Assembly (NCBI RefSeq): GCF_000014805.1
Contig: NC_008570.1
Coordinates: 283,501 to 347,500 of the forward strand
Origin: Aeromonas hydrophila subsp. hydrophila ATCC 7966
GTDB taxonomy: Bacteria; Pseudomonadota; Gammaproteobacteria; Enterobacterales; Aeromonadaceae
Direction of reading: 5' to 3'
DNA: 64,000 nucleotides
Under the pieces are notes generated by a model. The model was given only the letters and a program-made list of their open reading frames with translations, made no database searches and had not been told where the DNA came from. Numbering within the stretch: position 1 is the first letter of the stretch; every line of letters begins with the position of its first letter. A program made the position numbers and the translations under genes. This document shows positions 18,753 to 28,396 of the stretch, one piece after another.

Positions 18753-20564
18753 ATGTTAGAGAATTTACGCAATATTGCGATTATTGCGCACGTTGACCAC
18801 GGCAAAACGACTCTGGTTGATAAGCTGCTGCAGCAGTCCGGCACCCTGGACCGCTCCACGGAAGGCCAGGAACGGATCATGGACTCCAATGATCTGGAAC
18901 GGGAACGTGGCATCACCATTCTCGCCAAGAACACTGCGATCCGCTGGAACGACTACCGCATCAACATCGTTGATACCCCGGGTCACGCCGACTTCGGTGG
19001 TGAGGTAGAGCGTGTACTGTCCATGGTTGACTCCGTGCTGCTGCTGGTTGACGCCGTTGACGGCCCGATGCCGCAAACCCGTTTCGTGACCCAGAAGGCA
19101 TTCGCCCAGGGTCTGAAGCCGATCGTGGTCATCAACAAGATCGACCGTCCGGGTGCTCGTCCTGACTGGGTAATGGATCAGGTATTCGATCTGTTCGACA
19201 ACCTGGGTGCCACCGACGAACAGCTGGACTTCAAAGTTGTTTACGCCTCTGCACTGAACGGTTGGGCCACCATGGATCAGGACGTTGAGTCCGATAACAT
19301 GGAACCCCTGTTCCAGGCCATCGTCGACAACGTGGAAGCGCCCAAGGCTGATGCCGACGGTGGTTTCCAGATGCAGATCTCCCAGCTGGACTACAACTCC
19401 TATGTTGGCGTCATCGGTATCGGTCGCATCACCCGTGGTCGCGTCAAGACCAACCAGCAGGTCACCATCGTCGGTGCCGACGGCAAGTCCCGTACCGGCA
19501 AGGTCGGTCAGGTGCTGGGTTATCTGGGTCTGTCCCGTACCGAAGTTGCCGATGCGCAAGCTGGCGACATCATCGCCATCACCGGTCTGGGCGAGCTGAA
19601 GATCTCCGACACCATCTGTGACAACGGCGCCGTTGAAGCGCTGCCGCCGCTCTCCGTTGACGAGCCGACCGTGAACATGACCTTCCAGGTCAACACCTCA
19701 CCGTTCGCCGGCAAAGAGGGCAAGTTCGTGACCTCCCGCAACATCCTGGAACGTCTGAACCAGGAGCTGGTCCACAACGTGGCCCTGCGCGTGGAAGAGA
19801 CCGATGATCCGGACAAGTTCCGTGTCTCCGGCCGTGGTGAACTGCACCTGTCCATCCTGATCGAAAACATGCGTCGCGAAGGTTACGAGCTGGCGGTATC
19901 CCGTCCGGAAGTTATCCTGCGCACCGTAGACGGCGTTTTGCAAGAACCGTTCGAAACCGTAACTGTGGACGTGGAAGAAGCACACCAGGGTTCCGTGATG
20001 GAGCAACTCGGCCTGCGCAAGGGCGAGATGACCAACATGACTCCGGATGGCAAAGGCCGTGTTCGCCTGGACTTCATGATCCCGAGCCGTGGCCTGATCG
20101 GCTTCCAGACCGAGTTCATGACCCTGACCTCCGGTACCGGTCTGCTGTACCACACCTTCGACCACTACGGTCCGCACAAGGGTGGCAGCATCGGCGAGCG
20201 TCAGAACGGCGTGCTGATCTCCAACGCTACCGGCAAGGCGCTGACCTATGCCCTGTTCGGTCTGCAAGACCGCGGTCGTCTGTTCATCGGTCACGCGACC
20301 GAAGTGTACGAAGGCCAGGTGATCGGTATTCACTCCCGTTCCAACGACCTGACCGTAAACTGCCTGAAGGGCAAGCAGCTGACCAACATGCGTGCCTCCG
20401 GTACCGACGAAGCCCAGGTGCTGACTCCGCCGATCCGCATGTCGCTGGAACAGGCTCTGGAGTTCATCGACAACGACGAACTGGTTGAAGTCACTCCGAA
20501 GAGCATCCGTATCCGCAAGAAACTGCTGACCGAGATGGATCGCAAGCGCGCCGGTCGTGCTTGA
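18753..20564 (+). CDS. typA: Ribosome-associated GTPase TypA/BipA
   Basis: TypA is a translational GTPase of the EF-G family that helps 50S assembly and stress or cold adaptation. The 603-residue protein has G1 AHVDHGKTT (12-20), [17 protein letters not shown] and [13 protein letters not shown] in the G domain. EF-Tu domain II, EF-G-like III and V modules and the BipA-specific C terminus (about 480-600) follow. ATG 18753 with GAGG 5 nt upstream is preferred over a GTG 15 bp earlier. It is divergent from glnA, as in Escherichia. Confidence 0.97.
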   Translation: MLENLRNIAIIAHVDHGKTTLVDKLLQQSGTLDRSTEGQERIMDSNDLERERGITILAKNTAIRWNDYRINIVDTPGHADFGGEVERVLSMVDSVLLLVDAVDGPMPQTRFVTQKAFAQGLKPIVVINKIDRPGARPDWVMDQVFDLFDNLGATDEQLDFKVVYASALNGWATMDQDVESDNMEPLFQAIVDNVEAPKADADGGFQMQISQLDYNSYVGVIGIGRITRGRVKTNQQVTIVGADGKSRTGKVGQVLGYLGLSRTEVADAQAGDIIAITGLGELKISDTICDNGAVEALPPLSVDEPTVNMTFQVNTSPFAGKEGKFVTSRNILERLNQELVHNVALRVEETDDPDKFRVSGRGELHLSILIENMRREGYELAVSRPEVILRTVDGVLQEPFETVTVDVEEAHQGSVMEQLGLRKGEMTNMTPDGKGRVRLDFMIPSRGLIGFQTEFMTLTSGTGLLYHTFDHYGPHKGGSIGERQNGVLISNATGKALTYALFGLQDRGRLFIGHATEVYEGQVIGIHSRSNDLTVNCLKGKQLTNMRASGTDEAQVLTPPIRMSLEQALEFIDNDELVEVTPKSIRIRKKLLTEMDRKRAGRA

Positions 20565-20587
20565 TATCTGTTCATCGACAGACAGAG

Positions 20588-20611
20588 AGAGGCCTTCGGG
20601 CCTCTTTTTTT
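20588..20611 (+). terminator. Terminator after typA
   Basis: AGAGGCC TTCG GGCCTCT followed by a T-run, 24 bp after the stop. Confidence 0.92.
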
Positions 20612-20737
20612 ATGCCTGATCGCCGCCGACAGGCGGCTGCAGGTGCCGATGTGAGTCGCACCCGGCCGGCCCATGGGTGGTCAAATGACCATGCTATCTG
20701 ACACAATGTCTGCACTATGAAGACGTTGGGAGTGACA

Positions 20738-21610
20738 ATGCAGCAGAAATTCGGCGGCCGTCTCGGCCATGCCCTCTCTTTTTTACGCCACGATGGCGGC
20801 CACTTTGCCCAGTTTGTCTGGGGCCGTTTCCAGCAGGACAGGCTGACGGTCACTGCCGGCTATCTGGCCTATGTGACCCTGCTCTCCCTGGTGCCGATGA
20901 TCGCCGTGGTATTCGGCATGATGTCGGCCTTTCCGGTGTTTCAGAGCCTGAAGCAGGCGATGGAGCAGTTCGTCTATCACAACTTCGTGCCTACGGCCGG
21001 CGAGATGCTCAAGGAGTACATCGACGGCTTCGTGGCCAACGCCACCAACACCACGGCTGTCGGTATCGGCGCTCTGATCGTGGTGGCACTGATGCTGATC
21101 TCGGCCATCGACAAAAACCTCAACTATATCTGGCGCTCCACCCAGAGCCGGCCGCTGGCGCAGGCATTCGCCATGTACTGGATGATCCTGACACTGGGGC
21201 CGGTGCTCATCGGGGCAAGCATCGCCATCTCCTCCTACATTTTCTCGCTGCGGCTGTTCGGGGCCGAGAGCCTGTTCGGCATCGGCTATCTGTTGCTGCG
21301 TGGCCTGCCGTTCCTGTTCTCGGTGCTCACCTTTCTGCTGGTCTATACCGTGGTGCCCAACTGCAAGGTGCGGCTGATGCACGCCTTCATCGGTGCCCTG
21401 GTGGCGGCCACCCTGTTCGAGCTGGCCAAGCGCGGCTTTGCCATTTACATCACCAACTTCCCCTCCTATCAGGCCATCTATGGCGCGCTGGCGACCATCC
21501 CCATCCTGTTTGTCTGGGTCTACCTGAGCTGGTTGGTGGTCTTGCTTGGTGCGGAAACCACCGCCTGCCTCGGCGAATATGAGCGACCGGGTGCCGATGA
21601 GTTGGCCTGA
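20738..21610 (+). CDS. yihY: YihY/BrkB family inner-membrane protein
   Basis: A 290-residue membrane protein of the YihY family (once called RNase BN), with about six transmembrane helices: around residues 38-60, 104-124, 150-172, 188-208, 216-236 and 250-275. The [19 protein letters not shown] segment is a family signature. The transported substrate or role is not established. ATG 20738 has GGGAG 5 nt upstream and gives the length of the Escherichia protein; an ATG 21 bp earlier lacks a ribosome site. dtd follows, as in Escherichia. Confidence 0.9.
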   Translation: MQQKFGGRLGHALSFLRHDGGHFAQFVWGRFQQDRLTVTAGYLAYVTLLSLVPMIAVVFGMMSAFPVFQSLKQAMEQFVYHNFVPTAGEMLKEYIDGFVANATNTTAVGIGALIVVALMLISAIDKNLNYIWRSTQSRPLAQAFAMYWMILTLGPVLIGASIAISSYIFSLRLFGAESLFGIGYLLLRGLPFLFSVLTFLLVYTVVPNCKVRLMHAFIGALVAATLFELAKRGFAIYITNFPSYQAIYGALATIPILFVWVYLSWLVVLLGAETTACLGEYERPGADELA

Positions 21611-21636
21611 TCCGGTCCCTTGCTGTTAGCATCGAC

Positions 21637-21672
21637 GACCGCCCCCATCAGCAGATGGGGGCGGTCGTTCCG
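21637..21672 (+). terminator. 13-bp hairpin between yihY and dtd
   Basis: GACCGCCCCCATC AGCA GATGGGGGCGGTC is perfect, followed by GTTCCGTTTT. It would reduce transcription of dtd from yihY. Confidence 0.75.
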
Positions 21673-21690
21673 TTTTGAGAGGAGAGGGAT

Positions 21691-22128
21691 GTGATTGCAC
21701 TGATTCAGCGGGTCAGCGAGGCCAGCGTAACGGTAGAGGGCGAGATGACCGGGGCTATCGGCCAGGGGCTGCTGGTGCTGCTCGGGGTGGAGCAGGGAGA
21801 TGACGAGGCCAAGGCCGACAAGCTGCTGCACAAGGTGAGTGGTTACCGCATCTTCTCCGATGAGAATGGCAAGATGAACCTCAACGTAAGCCAGGCCGGC
21901 GGCGGCCTGTTGGTGGTCTCCCAGTTCACCCTGGCGGCGGATACCAACAAGGGGATGAGGCCCAGCTTCTCCGGCGGCGCCCATCCGGTCGAGGCCGAGC
22001 GGCTGTACGACTACTTCGTGGCGCAGGCCGCTGCCAGCGGCATCCCGACCGCCACCGGCCGCTTCGCCGCCGACATGAAGGTGGCGCTGGTCAATGACGG
22101 TCCGGTCACCTTCTGGCTACAGGTCTGA
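21691..22128 (+). CDS. dtd: D-aminoacyl-tRNA deacylase
   Basis: Dtd removes D-amino acids (and glycine from tRNA-Ala) mis-attached to tRNA. The 145-residue protein has the signature [12 protein letters not shown] (77-88) and the NDGPVT segment (135-140) holding the Gly-cisPro proofreading motif. The start is GTG after a strong GAGAGGAGAGGG; an ATG two bases earlier is out of frame. Its last 12 bases overlap the 3' end of the convergent methyltransferase gene. Confidence 0.96.
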   Translation: MIALIQRVSEASVTVEGEMTGAIGQGLLVLLGVEQGDDEAKADKLLHKVSGYRIFSDENGKMNLNVSQAGGGLLVVSQFTLAADTNKGMRPSFSGGAHPVEAERLYDYFVAQAAASGIPTATGRFAADMKVALVNDGPVTFWLQV

Positions 22129-22794
22129 CGCCAGCTCGTAGCGGGGGGCCGTGTGCAGCAGGACGTTGCGCAGCCCCGGCACCGGGTAGGGGGTGGTGGG
22201 GCCGACCCACTGCTCCAGCAGCATTAGCACCCGGGTCAGCTCGAGGCGGGTGCGCGGCAGGAGGTTGATGATGAGCTCACCGTTCAGGCGGGGGGCCAGC
22301 GCCTGATAGATCCGCTCCTGGAACAGCAGCGGCGGATTGCCGTCCTGGCTGAACAGGTCGAGCAGAATGAGGTCGTATTGCGCCTCGCTCTGTTCCAGAA
22401 AGGCGAGGGCATCGGCCTGGTGCAGGGTCGGCGTGCGCTGCGGGTGTTGGTCGGGCTGAAAGAACAGCTGATAGAGGGTGATCACCTCTTCATCGAGGTC
22501 GACGCACTCGTGACGGGCATCGGGCCAGCGCTGGTGCAGATGGCGGGTGAGATCGCCGCCCCCCAGCCCCAGCTCGAGGATGCTGCCGGCCTGCTCGGGC
22601 AACAGACAGGCGATCACCTGCTGATGTGGCAGGCAGAGGGTGGCGGGTTCGGTCAGGGACATGGCCGACTGCACCACGCCGTCGATCTCCAGCCAGCGAT
22701 GATGGGCATTTTCCTGTACGGTGAGCCGGCGCTGGGGCTTGGCGCTGAGGTGCAATAAGTGGTCGGCTTGGTACGCTTGCAGATTGAAGTCCAT
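22117..22794 (-). CDS. SAM-dependent methyltransferase / spermidine synthase-like protein
   Basis: A 225-residue protein with a class I Rossmann fold: motif [12 protein letters not shown] (72-82), the acidic VDLDEEV loop (98-104) and [11 protein letters not shown]. The layout resembles spermidine synthase, but the polyamine-binding N-terminal beta barrel is reduced, so the substrate is not predicted. ATG 22794 starts [11 protein letters not shown]; the frame is open 33 codons upstream, but that part runs into the yiiD promoter region. It converges on dtd with a 12-bp overlap and is divergent from yiiD. Confidence 0.75.
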   Translation of the reverse strand: MDFNLQAYQADHLLHLSAKPQRRLTVQENAHHRWLEIDGVVQSAMSLTEPATLCLPHQQVIACLLPEQAGSILELGLGGGDLTRHLHQRWPDARHECVDLDEEVITLYQLFFQPDQHPQRTPTLHQADALAFLEQSEAQYDLILLDLFSQDGNPPLLFQERIYQALAPRLNGELIINLLPRTRLELTRVLMLLEQWVGPTTPYPVPGLRNVLLHTAPRYELASDL

Positions 22795-22845
22795 GAATTT
22801 GCACGGCAAGATGGTTTTCGACCAGTGTAACTCAAGGATGGAACT

Positions 22846-22980
22846 ATGTACCGGGTGGTCACCCCCCAGACGGCAGCCGAACCGGATGCCCATTATCAGT
22901 TGAGCTGGGAGGCATGGGTGCGCAAGCCCTTCCGTCTGTCCGTCGGCGCTAACTCAAGGATCGCTTTATGTACCGGGTAG
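22846..22980 (+). pseudogene. Diverged 5' fragment of yiiD
   Basis: A 44-codon reading frame opens MYRVVTPQTAAEPDAHYQLS and is clearly homologous to the start of yiiD (MYRVVTPQTAAELDAYYQLR), 122 bp downstream. Homology lasts about 36 codons, with one codon inserted, then stops. The frame ends at TAG 22978, inside the start region of intact yiiD. Most base differences in the first 20 codons are at third positions, so the fragment looks like a piece of a once-functional allele, not a fresh copy. It could be translated as a short upstream ORF. Confidence 0.8.
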
Positions 22981-23876
22981 TCACTCCTCAAACGGCCGCC
23001 GAGCTGGACGCTTACTACCAGTTGCGCTGGGAACTACTGCGTAAACCCTTCAATCTGCCCGTCGGTTCCGAGCGGGATGAATACGATACCGTCGCCATTC
23101 ACCGGCTGATGCTGGCCCCCGACGGCACGCCCATCGCGGTGGGGCGGCTGTTTGTCGGCGGTGACGAGGCCCAGATCCGCTTCATGGCGCTGCGCCCCGA
23201 ATTTCGTGGTCAGGGGCTGGGTGCCCGCATGGTGGAAGATCTCGAACAGCTGGCCCGCAGCGAGAAGGTGAAGCGGCTGGTGATGAATGCCCGCCAGGAG
23301 GCGGTGGAGTTCTACCGCAAGTGCGGCTTTCTGGAGGTGGGGGAAGGCCCCGTCTCCTTCGGCCGCATCCCGCACCGCCAGATGATCAAGTCCCTGAGCC
23401 CGCTGCAGACCATCCAGTACCGGCCGGAGTGGTGCCAGGACCTCACCACCCGCTGGTCGCGCGGCATTCCCATCAGCGAGAAGATGGGGGTGCACATCAC
23501 CCACTACGACGGCCAGACCTTCCACCTCAAGGCCAATCTGGCGGCCAATCTCAACGTGCACGACACCATGTTCGCCGGCAGCATCTACAGCCAGTGCGTG
23601 CTGGCGGGCTGGGGTCTGATCTGGCTGCAGCTCAAGGAGGCGGGGCTGGTGGGGGATACAGTGCTGGCGGAGGGCAACATCAAGTACTACCGGCCGGTCA
23701 AAGAGGAACCGGAGGCGCGGGTGGCGCGCGAAGGCATGCCCGCCGTGCTCGAGCCGCTCAAGGCTGGCGAATCCGCCAAGTTCAGCCTCAAGATCAAGCT
23801 GTTCAGCGGCGACAAGCTGGCGGCCGAGTTCCTCGGGCACTACGTGGTGCAGCCGGTGAAGCGGCCGGGCCAGTAG
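22968..23876 (+). CDS. yiiD: GNAT acetyltransferase-hotdog thioesterase fusion YiiD
   Basis: A 302-residue two-domain protein. Residues 1-145 form a GNAT domain with the acetyl-CoA loop RGQGLGARM (80-88). Residues about 150-298 form the YiiD C-terminal hotdog domain (LAANLNVHDTMFAGSIYSQC, then GDTVLAEGNIKYYRPV). The Escherichia homologue has been linked to fatty-acid initiation as a malonyl-ACP decarboxylase; that is from memory. The gene follows a partial duplicate of its own 5' end (22846). TAACTCAAGGAT precedes both copies. Confidence 0.92.
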   Translation: MYRVVTPQTAAELDAYYQLRWELLRKPFNLPVGSERDEYDTVAIHRLMLAPDGTPIAVGRLFVGGDEAQIRFMALRPEFRGQGLGARMVEDLEQLARSEKVKRLVMNARQEAVEFYRKCGFLEVGEGPVSFGRIPHRQMIKSLSPLQTIQYRPEWCQDLTTRWSRGIPISEKMGVHITHYDGQTFHLKANLAANLNVHDTMFAGSIYSQCVLAGWGLIWLQLKEAGLVGDTVLAEGNIKYYRPVKEEPEARVAREGMPAVLEPLKAGESAKFSLKIKLFSGDKLAAEFLGHYVVQPVKRPGQ

Positions 23877-23898
23877 CCCCGCGCTGGTTCCCATCAAG

Positions 23899-23932
23899 CA
23901 ACAAGGCCTCATCACGAGGCCTTGTTGCTTTC
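23899..23932. terminator. Terminator between yiiD and the AsmA-like gene
   Basis: CAACAAGGCCTC ATCAC GAGGCCTTGTTG is a perfect 12-bp stem between two convergent genes. Confidence 0.85.
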
Positions 23933-23938
23933 TGTCGG

Positions 23939-26005
23939 TTAGCCGTTGACCGCCTGTGCGGCCGGGGCCTTCGGCGCCGGTCGCCAGAGCGGGCTGCTGT
24001 TGCCCTGGGGCGGGTAGCGTACACCGGTTTCCCAGCCACAGCCGTCCGGTTTTTGCTGGAAGCTCCAGCTGAGGGTCGGCTCGGCGAGCTTCCCGCGCCA
24101 CTGGCCGAGCAGCTCGGTGCAGTGCTGGCCGTTGAGGACGCCCAGATCCAGCTGCCACTGCTCATTGACCAGATCGACGCTGCCCTGCACCCCCAGCAGG
24201 TGGGTGATGGTGGAGGCGCCGGCCTGCTCGATCTTCAGCTGGCCCTGCGCCACCTTGCCCTGCAGCTTGATGCGATAGAAGGGAGTGTCACCCTCCTGCA
24301 TCGCCTGCCAGAGCTCGGCCGGGCTGAGGGTCGGTGCCGCCGCCTGCTTGAACCACTGATCGAGCAGCGGATCTATCTTCACCTTGTCCCAGAACGGCTC
24401 GGTGGCATCGAGCGCAATGTTCCCCTGCAGGGAGCTGCGCCAGGCGCCCGGGGTGCCGCCGTGCAGCGCCTGCAGATCGGCGCTCAGATCCATCTTGCCG
24501 GCGAAGGAGACGGGGGAGTGGAGGATCTTGCCCCACTGCACCAGATCCAGTTTCTCGCCCTTGAGCTGCAACCGGCTGGACTGGCCCGGCTCGCGTCCCC
24601 ACTGGCCGCTCAGGCTGAGGCTGCCCTCATCCGGCAGCGAGCTGGTGAGCTTGTTGAGCTGCCAGGAGCCGGCCGTCAGCTCGCCATCCAGCTCGCCGTT
24701 GCGGGCGCTGAGGCCGTCCCACACCAGTTCGAACCAGGCGCTCTCGAGGCGGGCCCGGCCCAGCAGCGGCCCCGGCTGATTGCCGCGCAGGCTGAGATCG
24801 GTGAGATAGAACTGCCAGCCGGTCAGCGACAAGGGCAGGGTATCGTCGAAGGAGAGCACCTTGAGCTTGTCGAAGGCCAGCTTGCGGATGTCGATCTGCT
24901 GCGGGCGCCAGCGCTGCCAATCCTGCCACCACCCTTCCGGCAGGCTGATGTCCATGCCGCTCAGCGCCATGTCCTTGAGGGTCAGCTTCTGCTGCAGGGG
25001 ATCGAGAGATAGCTCCAGGTTGAACTCCCCTTCATAGGCCTTGCCCTGCAACTCGGCATCCAGCTGCTGGGTCGAGAAGGCGACCTTGCCCTGGATGGCC
25101 TCCAGCTGGAACAGGCCACGGCCGAGATCGCCGAGGGTCCCCGAGAAGTAGCCGCTGGGCGTGCTGCCGGCCTGCCAGTTGAAGGCGGTCAGCTGGCCGT
25201 TGAGGTTGTTGAGGGCCAGCTCTCGCTCGATGTCGTTGAAGCTGAGATCCCGGATCTGGCCGAGATCCAGGCTGACCTGGCGCAGGGGGGATTCGGCTTT
25301 GGCAAGGGTGCCCCACTCGATGCGCATGCCCTGGGTCTTGAGGTTGTTCAGCCGCAGGCTGCGGGCGGGCCAGTCGAGCACCATGCCGGTTTCGAGCAGA
25401 CCGTCGAACAGGTTGGCGGTCAGCTTGTCGGTACTCAGCACCTGCCCTTCCAACCGGCCAGCCAGATTGAGGCGGGAGAGGGCCCAGGCCGGGGTCGCCA
25501 GCTCATTGATGTTGAGGGTCAGGTTGGCCTGGGGCGGGCGCACCGGATTGAGCAACTGCCAGTCGCTCAGGGTGGCGTTGAGGCCGCGCAGGGTCAGCCC
25601 GTCGCTCTCCAGGCTGAGCCGGTCGATGGTGCTGTCGGCGATGGTGAGGGAGTGCACCGGCAGGCTCGGCAGCTGGTTGGGCAGCGGCAGCTTGATGGCC
25701 GGGCGGATGAGATCGAGATGGGCGATGCGCACATCGCGGCTCAGCCAGTCGATGCTCTCTATCTCGAGATAGATCTTGTCGAGGGTCACGGCGTTGCCGT
25801 AACTCACCTGCTCTGCCAGCAGGGTGTAGGGGTGAAGCGGGTTGAATACCAGTCGGCCTATGGTGACGGGCACGCCGGTCTGCTGGCTGAGCCAGCTGGC
25901 GATGGGCCCTTTGGCCCGCTCGGCGTCGAACAGGCCTAGCCCGACCCAGACAAAGAGCAACAGGAAGGCAAGGGTGTAGAGCAGGCCGCGCAGCCAGGAA
26001 TTCAT
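23939..26005 (-). CDS. AsmA-family protein
   Basis: A 688-residue protein with one N-terminal transmembrane helix (about 6-25, LLYTLAFLLLFVWVGLGLF) and a long beta-rich periplasmic region. The VTIGRLVFNPLHPYTLLAEQ and LDKIYLEIESIDWLSRDVRI segments are typical of AsmA proteins, which are thought to bridge inner and outer membranes for phospholipid transport. The exact subfamily is not clear. AGGAGG lies just before ATG 26005. It follows recG on the same strand, but a duplicate of the recG 3' end now sits between them. Confidence 0.8.
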   Translation of the reverse strand: MNSWLRGLLYTLAFLLLFVWVGLGLFDAERAKGPIASWLSQQTGVPVTIGRLVFNPLHPYTLLAEQVSYGNAVTLDKIYLEIESIDWLSRDVRIAHLDLIRPAIKLPLPNQLPSLPVHSLTIADSTIDRLSLESDGLTLRGLNATLSDWQLLNPVRPPQANLTLNINELATPAWALSRLNLAGRLEGQVLSTDKLTANLFDGLLETGMVLDWPARSLRLNNLKTQGMRIEWGTLAKAESPLRQVSLDLGQIRDLSFNDIERELALNNLNGQLTAFNWQAGSTPSGYFSGTLGDLGRGLFQLEAIQGKVAFSTQQLDAELQGKAYEGEFNLELSLDPLQQKLTLKDMALSGMDISLPEGWWQDWQRWRPQQIDIRKLAFDKLKVLSFDDTLPLSLTGWQFYLTDLSLRGNQPGPLLGRARLESAWFELVWDGLSARNGELDGELTAGSWQLNKLTSSLPDEGSLSLSGQWGREPGQSSRLQLKGEKLDLVQWGKILHSPVSFAGKMDLSADLQALHGGTPGAWRSSLQGNIALDATEPFWDKVKIDPLLDQWFKQAAAPTLSPAELWQAMQEGDTPFYRIKLQGKVAQGQLKIEQAGASTITHLLGVQGSVDLVNEQWQLDLGVLNGQHCTELLGQWRGKLAEPTLSWSFQQKPDGCGWETGVRYPPQGNSSPLWRPAPKAPAAQAVNG

Positions 26006-26035
26006 CAGTGCTTTCCTCCTGTTTCTGTTGTTTGG

Positions 26036-26140
26036 TCAGGCATTGGAATAGTGATCCCGCAGACCGAGCCAGCGCCGTATCAAGGGTTCGACATGGCTAG
26101 GGTGGCGGTCCATCAGGCAAGGTGACCATCTTCTGCCTCT
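26036..26140 (-). pseudogene. Diverged 3' fragment of recG
   Basis: Read leftward, this piece encodes LMDRHPSHVEPLIRRWLGLR then DHYSNA and a stop, identical in protein to the end of recG 112 bp to the right. Five bases differ over the last 26 codons and every change is synonymous. Upstream of that a one-base length difference breaks the frame, and similarity ends near 26140. It has no start and cannot be functional. It separates recG from its operon partner, the AsmA-like gene. Confidence 0.88.
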
Positions 26141-26147
26141 GCCTTGG

Positions 26148-28217
26148 TCAAGCATTGGAATAGTGATCCCGCAGGCCGAGCCAACGCCGTATCAAGGGCT
26201 CGACATGGCTCGGGTGGCGGTCCATCAAGAAGCGCGCCATCTTCTGCACCTGCGGGATGAGCGGCTGATCCCGTACCAGATCGGCGATCTTGAGGTCAGC
26301 CAGACCGGTCTGGCGGGTGCCGAGCAGTTCGCCCGGGCCGCGCAGCTCCAGATCCCGCTGGGCGATGAGGAAGCCGTCGTTGGTCTCCCGCAACACCCCG
26401 AGCCGGCTCTGGGCCGTCTTGGACAAGGGGGCATGATAGAGCAGCACGCAGTGGGAGGCCACCGAGCCGCGCCCGACCCGGCCGCGCAGCTGGTGCAGTT
26501 GCGCCAGCCCCAGTCGCTCCGGGTTTTCGATGATCATCAGGCTGGCGTTGGGCACGTCCACCCCCACCTCGATGACGGTGGTGGCGACCAGCAGTTGCAG
26601 CATGCCCGCCTTGAACTCCTCCATCACCCGCTGTTTCTCGACCGGTCGCATCCGGCCGTGTACCAGCCCGATGTGCAGGCCGGGCAGCAGGTTTTGCAGT
26701 TCGGCGGCGGTGTCCTCGGCGGCCTGGCACTCCAGCACCTCCGACTCCTCGATCAGGGTGCAGACCCAGTAGGCCTGCTTGCCCTCCTCGCAGGCCAGCC
26801 TGACCCGTTCGATCACGTCCTGGCGGCGGCTGTCGGGCAGCGCCACCGTGGTGATGGGGGTTCGGCCCGGTGGCAGCTCGTCGATGATGGAGGTATCGAG
26901 GTCGGCATAGGCGGTCATCGCCAGGGTGCGGGGGATGGGGGTGGCGGTCATGATCAGCTGATGGGGATGTACCCCCTCCCGCTCCCCTTTTTCCCGCAGG
27001 GCGAGCCGCTGATGCACGCCGAATCTGTGCTGTTCGTCGATGATGACCAGAGCGAGGCGCTGGAACACTACCTGCTCCTGGAAGATGGCGTGGGTGCCCA
27101 CCACCATCTTGACGCTGCCATCGGCGATGGCGGCCAGCGCTTCTTCTCGTGCCTTGCCCTTCTGCTTGCCCGCCAGCCAGCCGACTCCGATGCCGAGCGG
27201 TTCCAGCCACTTGGCGAAGTTGATGGCGTGCTGCTCGGCCAGCAGCTCGGTCGGCGCCATCAGCCCCACCTGACAGCCGTTGCCGATGGCCTGCAGGGCG
27301 GCCAGCGCCGCGACCAGCGTCTTGCCTGAGCCCACGTCCCCCTGCACCAGCCGCATCATGGGGTGGCTCTGTTGCAGATCCCGGCCGATCTCCGCCACCA
27401 CCCGGTTCTGGGCGCCGGTGGGGGTGAACGGCAGGGCGCCGAGCAGTTGTTCTACCAGAGCAGGTGCCGGCTTGAGGGCGCGCGCCAGCTGGGTTTGTGC
27501 CTGGGCCCGCACCTTCAAGACCGAGAGGTTGTGGGCCAGCAGCTCCTCCAGCACCAGCCGCTGCTGGGCCGGGTGCTGGCCGCTCTCGAGCAGGGCCAGC
27601 GCGACAGAGGGGGGCGGACGGTGCAGCAGCTTCAGGGCCGCGGCCAGATCGATCTGCTGGGGATAGAGGCCGGCGGGCAGCAGCTCCTCCACGCCGTAGA
27701 GGTCGAGCTGGGCCAGCGCCTGATCGGTGAGGCTGCGCAGGGTGAGCTGGCGCAGCCCCTCGGTGGTCGGGTAGACGGGGGTGAGCGCCTCTTCGGTCTG
27801 GCCGGCCTGCTCCTCGCCGAGCAGCTTGTACTCGGGGTGGGCCATCTCCAGCCCGTACTTGCCGGGGCGCACCTCGCCGAAGCAGCGCATCAGCCGGCCC
27901 GGGCTCAGGCTGTTCTTCTGGGCGGCGGTGAAGTTGAAGAAGCGCAGGGTGAGGGTGCCGGTGCCGTCGCTGATGCGGCAGACCAGCATGCGGCGACGCC
28001 CCATCACCAGCTGAGTGTCCTGGATCTCCCCCTCGACGGCGCCGTGCAGGCCGGGTGGCAGATCGCCGATGGGCCACACCTGGGTGCGGTCCTCGTAGCG
28101 CAGGGGGAGGTGGAACAGCAGATCCTGCACCGTGGCCAGCCCCAGCCGCTCGAGCTTTTCCTGCATCTTGCTGCCGACGCCCTTGAGGCTGTCGAGGGAG
28201 ATTTTATCCAATTTCAT
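26148..28217 (-). CDS. recG: ATP-dependent DNA helicase RecG
   Basis: RecG reverses stalled replication forks and processes branched DNA. The 689-residue protein has the wedge OB domain (about 60-150), Walker A GDVGSGKT (293-300), the DEQH box (394-397), TATPIPRT and the C-terminal helicase motifs (GRVGRG). The TRG motif region precedes RRWLGLRDHYSNA at the end. ATG 28217 follows an in-frame TTG by one codon; no clear ribosome site decides between them. The 3' end is partially duplicated at 26036. Confidence 0.97.
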   Translation of the reverse strand: MKLDKISLDSLKGVGSKMQEKLERLGLATVQDLLFHLPLRYEDRTQVWPIGDLPPGLHGAVEGEIQDTQLVMGRRRMLVCRISDGTGTLTLRFFNFTAAQKNSLSPGRLMRCFGEVRPGKYGLEMAHPEYKLLGEEQAGQTEEALTPVYPTTEGLRQLTLRSLTDQALAQLDLYGVEELLPAGLYPQQIDLAAALKLLHRPPPSVALALLESGQHPAQQRLVLEELLAHNLSVLKVRAQAQTQLARALKPAPALVEQLLGALPFTPTGAQNRVVAEIGRDLQQSHPMMRLVQGDVGSGKTLVAALAALQAIGNGCQVGLMAPTELLAEQHAINFAKWLEPLGIGVGWLAGKQKGKAREEALAAIADGSVKMVVGTHAIFQEQVVFQRLALVIIDEQHRFGVHQRLALREKGEREGVHPHQLIMTATPIPRTLAMTAYADLDTSIIDELPPGRTPITTVALPDSRRQDVIERVRLACEEGKQAYWVCTLIEESEVLECQAAEDTAAELQNLLPGLHIGLVHGRMRPVEKQRVMEEFKAGMLQLLVATTVIEVGVDVPNASLMIIENPERLGLAQLHQLRGRVGRGSVASHCVLLYHAPLSKTAQSRLGVLRETNDGFLIAQRDLELRGPGELLGTRQTGLADLKIADLVRDQPLIPQVQKMARFLMDRHPSHVEPLIRRWLGLRDHYSNA

Positions 28218-28330
28218 CAATTAGATGCCCGAAAACACTGTAAATATGTCCAGATGATAGGGTTTATTGCTGTCTCGACGCAAGCCGCGTCGTGCGGTTG
28301 GGGGTCGGCTGGTGGGGAGCTGAGCCCACA

Positions 28331-28369
28331 ATGACAAAGGCCTGCCGATGTGCGGCAGGCCTTTGTCAT
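28331..28369 (-). terminator. Perfect 17-bp hairpin after pssA
   Basis: ATGACAAAGGCCTGCCG ATGTG CGGCAGGCCTTTGTCAT. No long T-run follows on the minus strand, but its place 28 bp after the pssA stop fits termination. Confidence 0.75.
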
Positions 28370-28396
28370 GATCCCTGAGAGCGCGATGCGCGCCGG

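Noticed and set aside
23321..25012. 563-codon plus-strand frame opposite the AsmA-like gene
   Set aside because: Antisense shadow; low-complexity A/L/G/Q composition typical of such frames.
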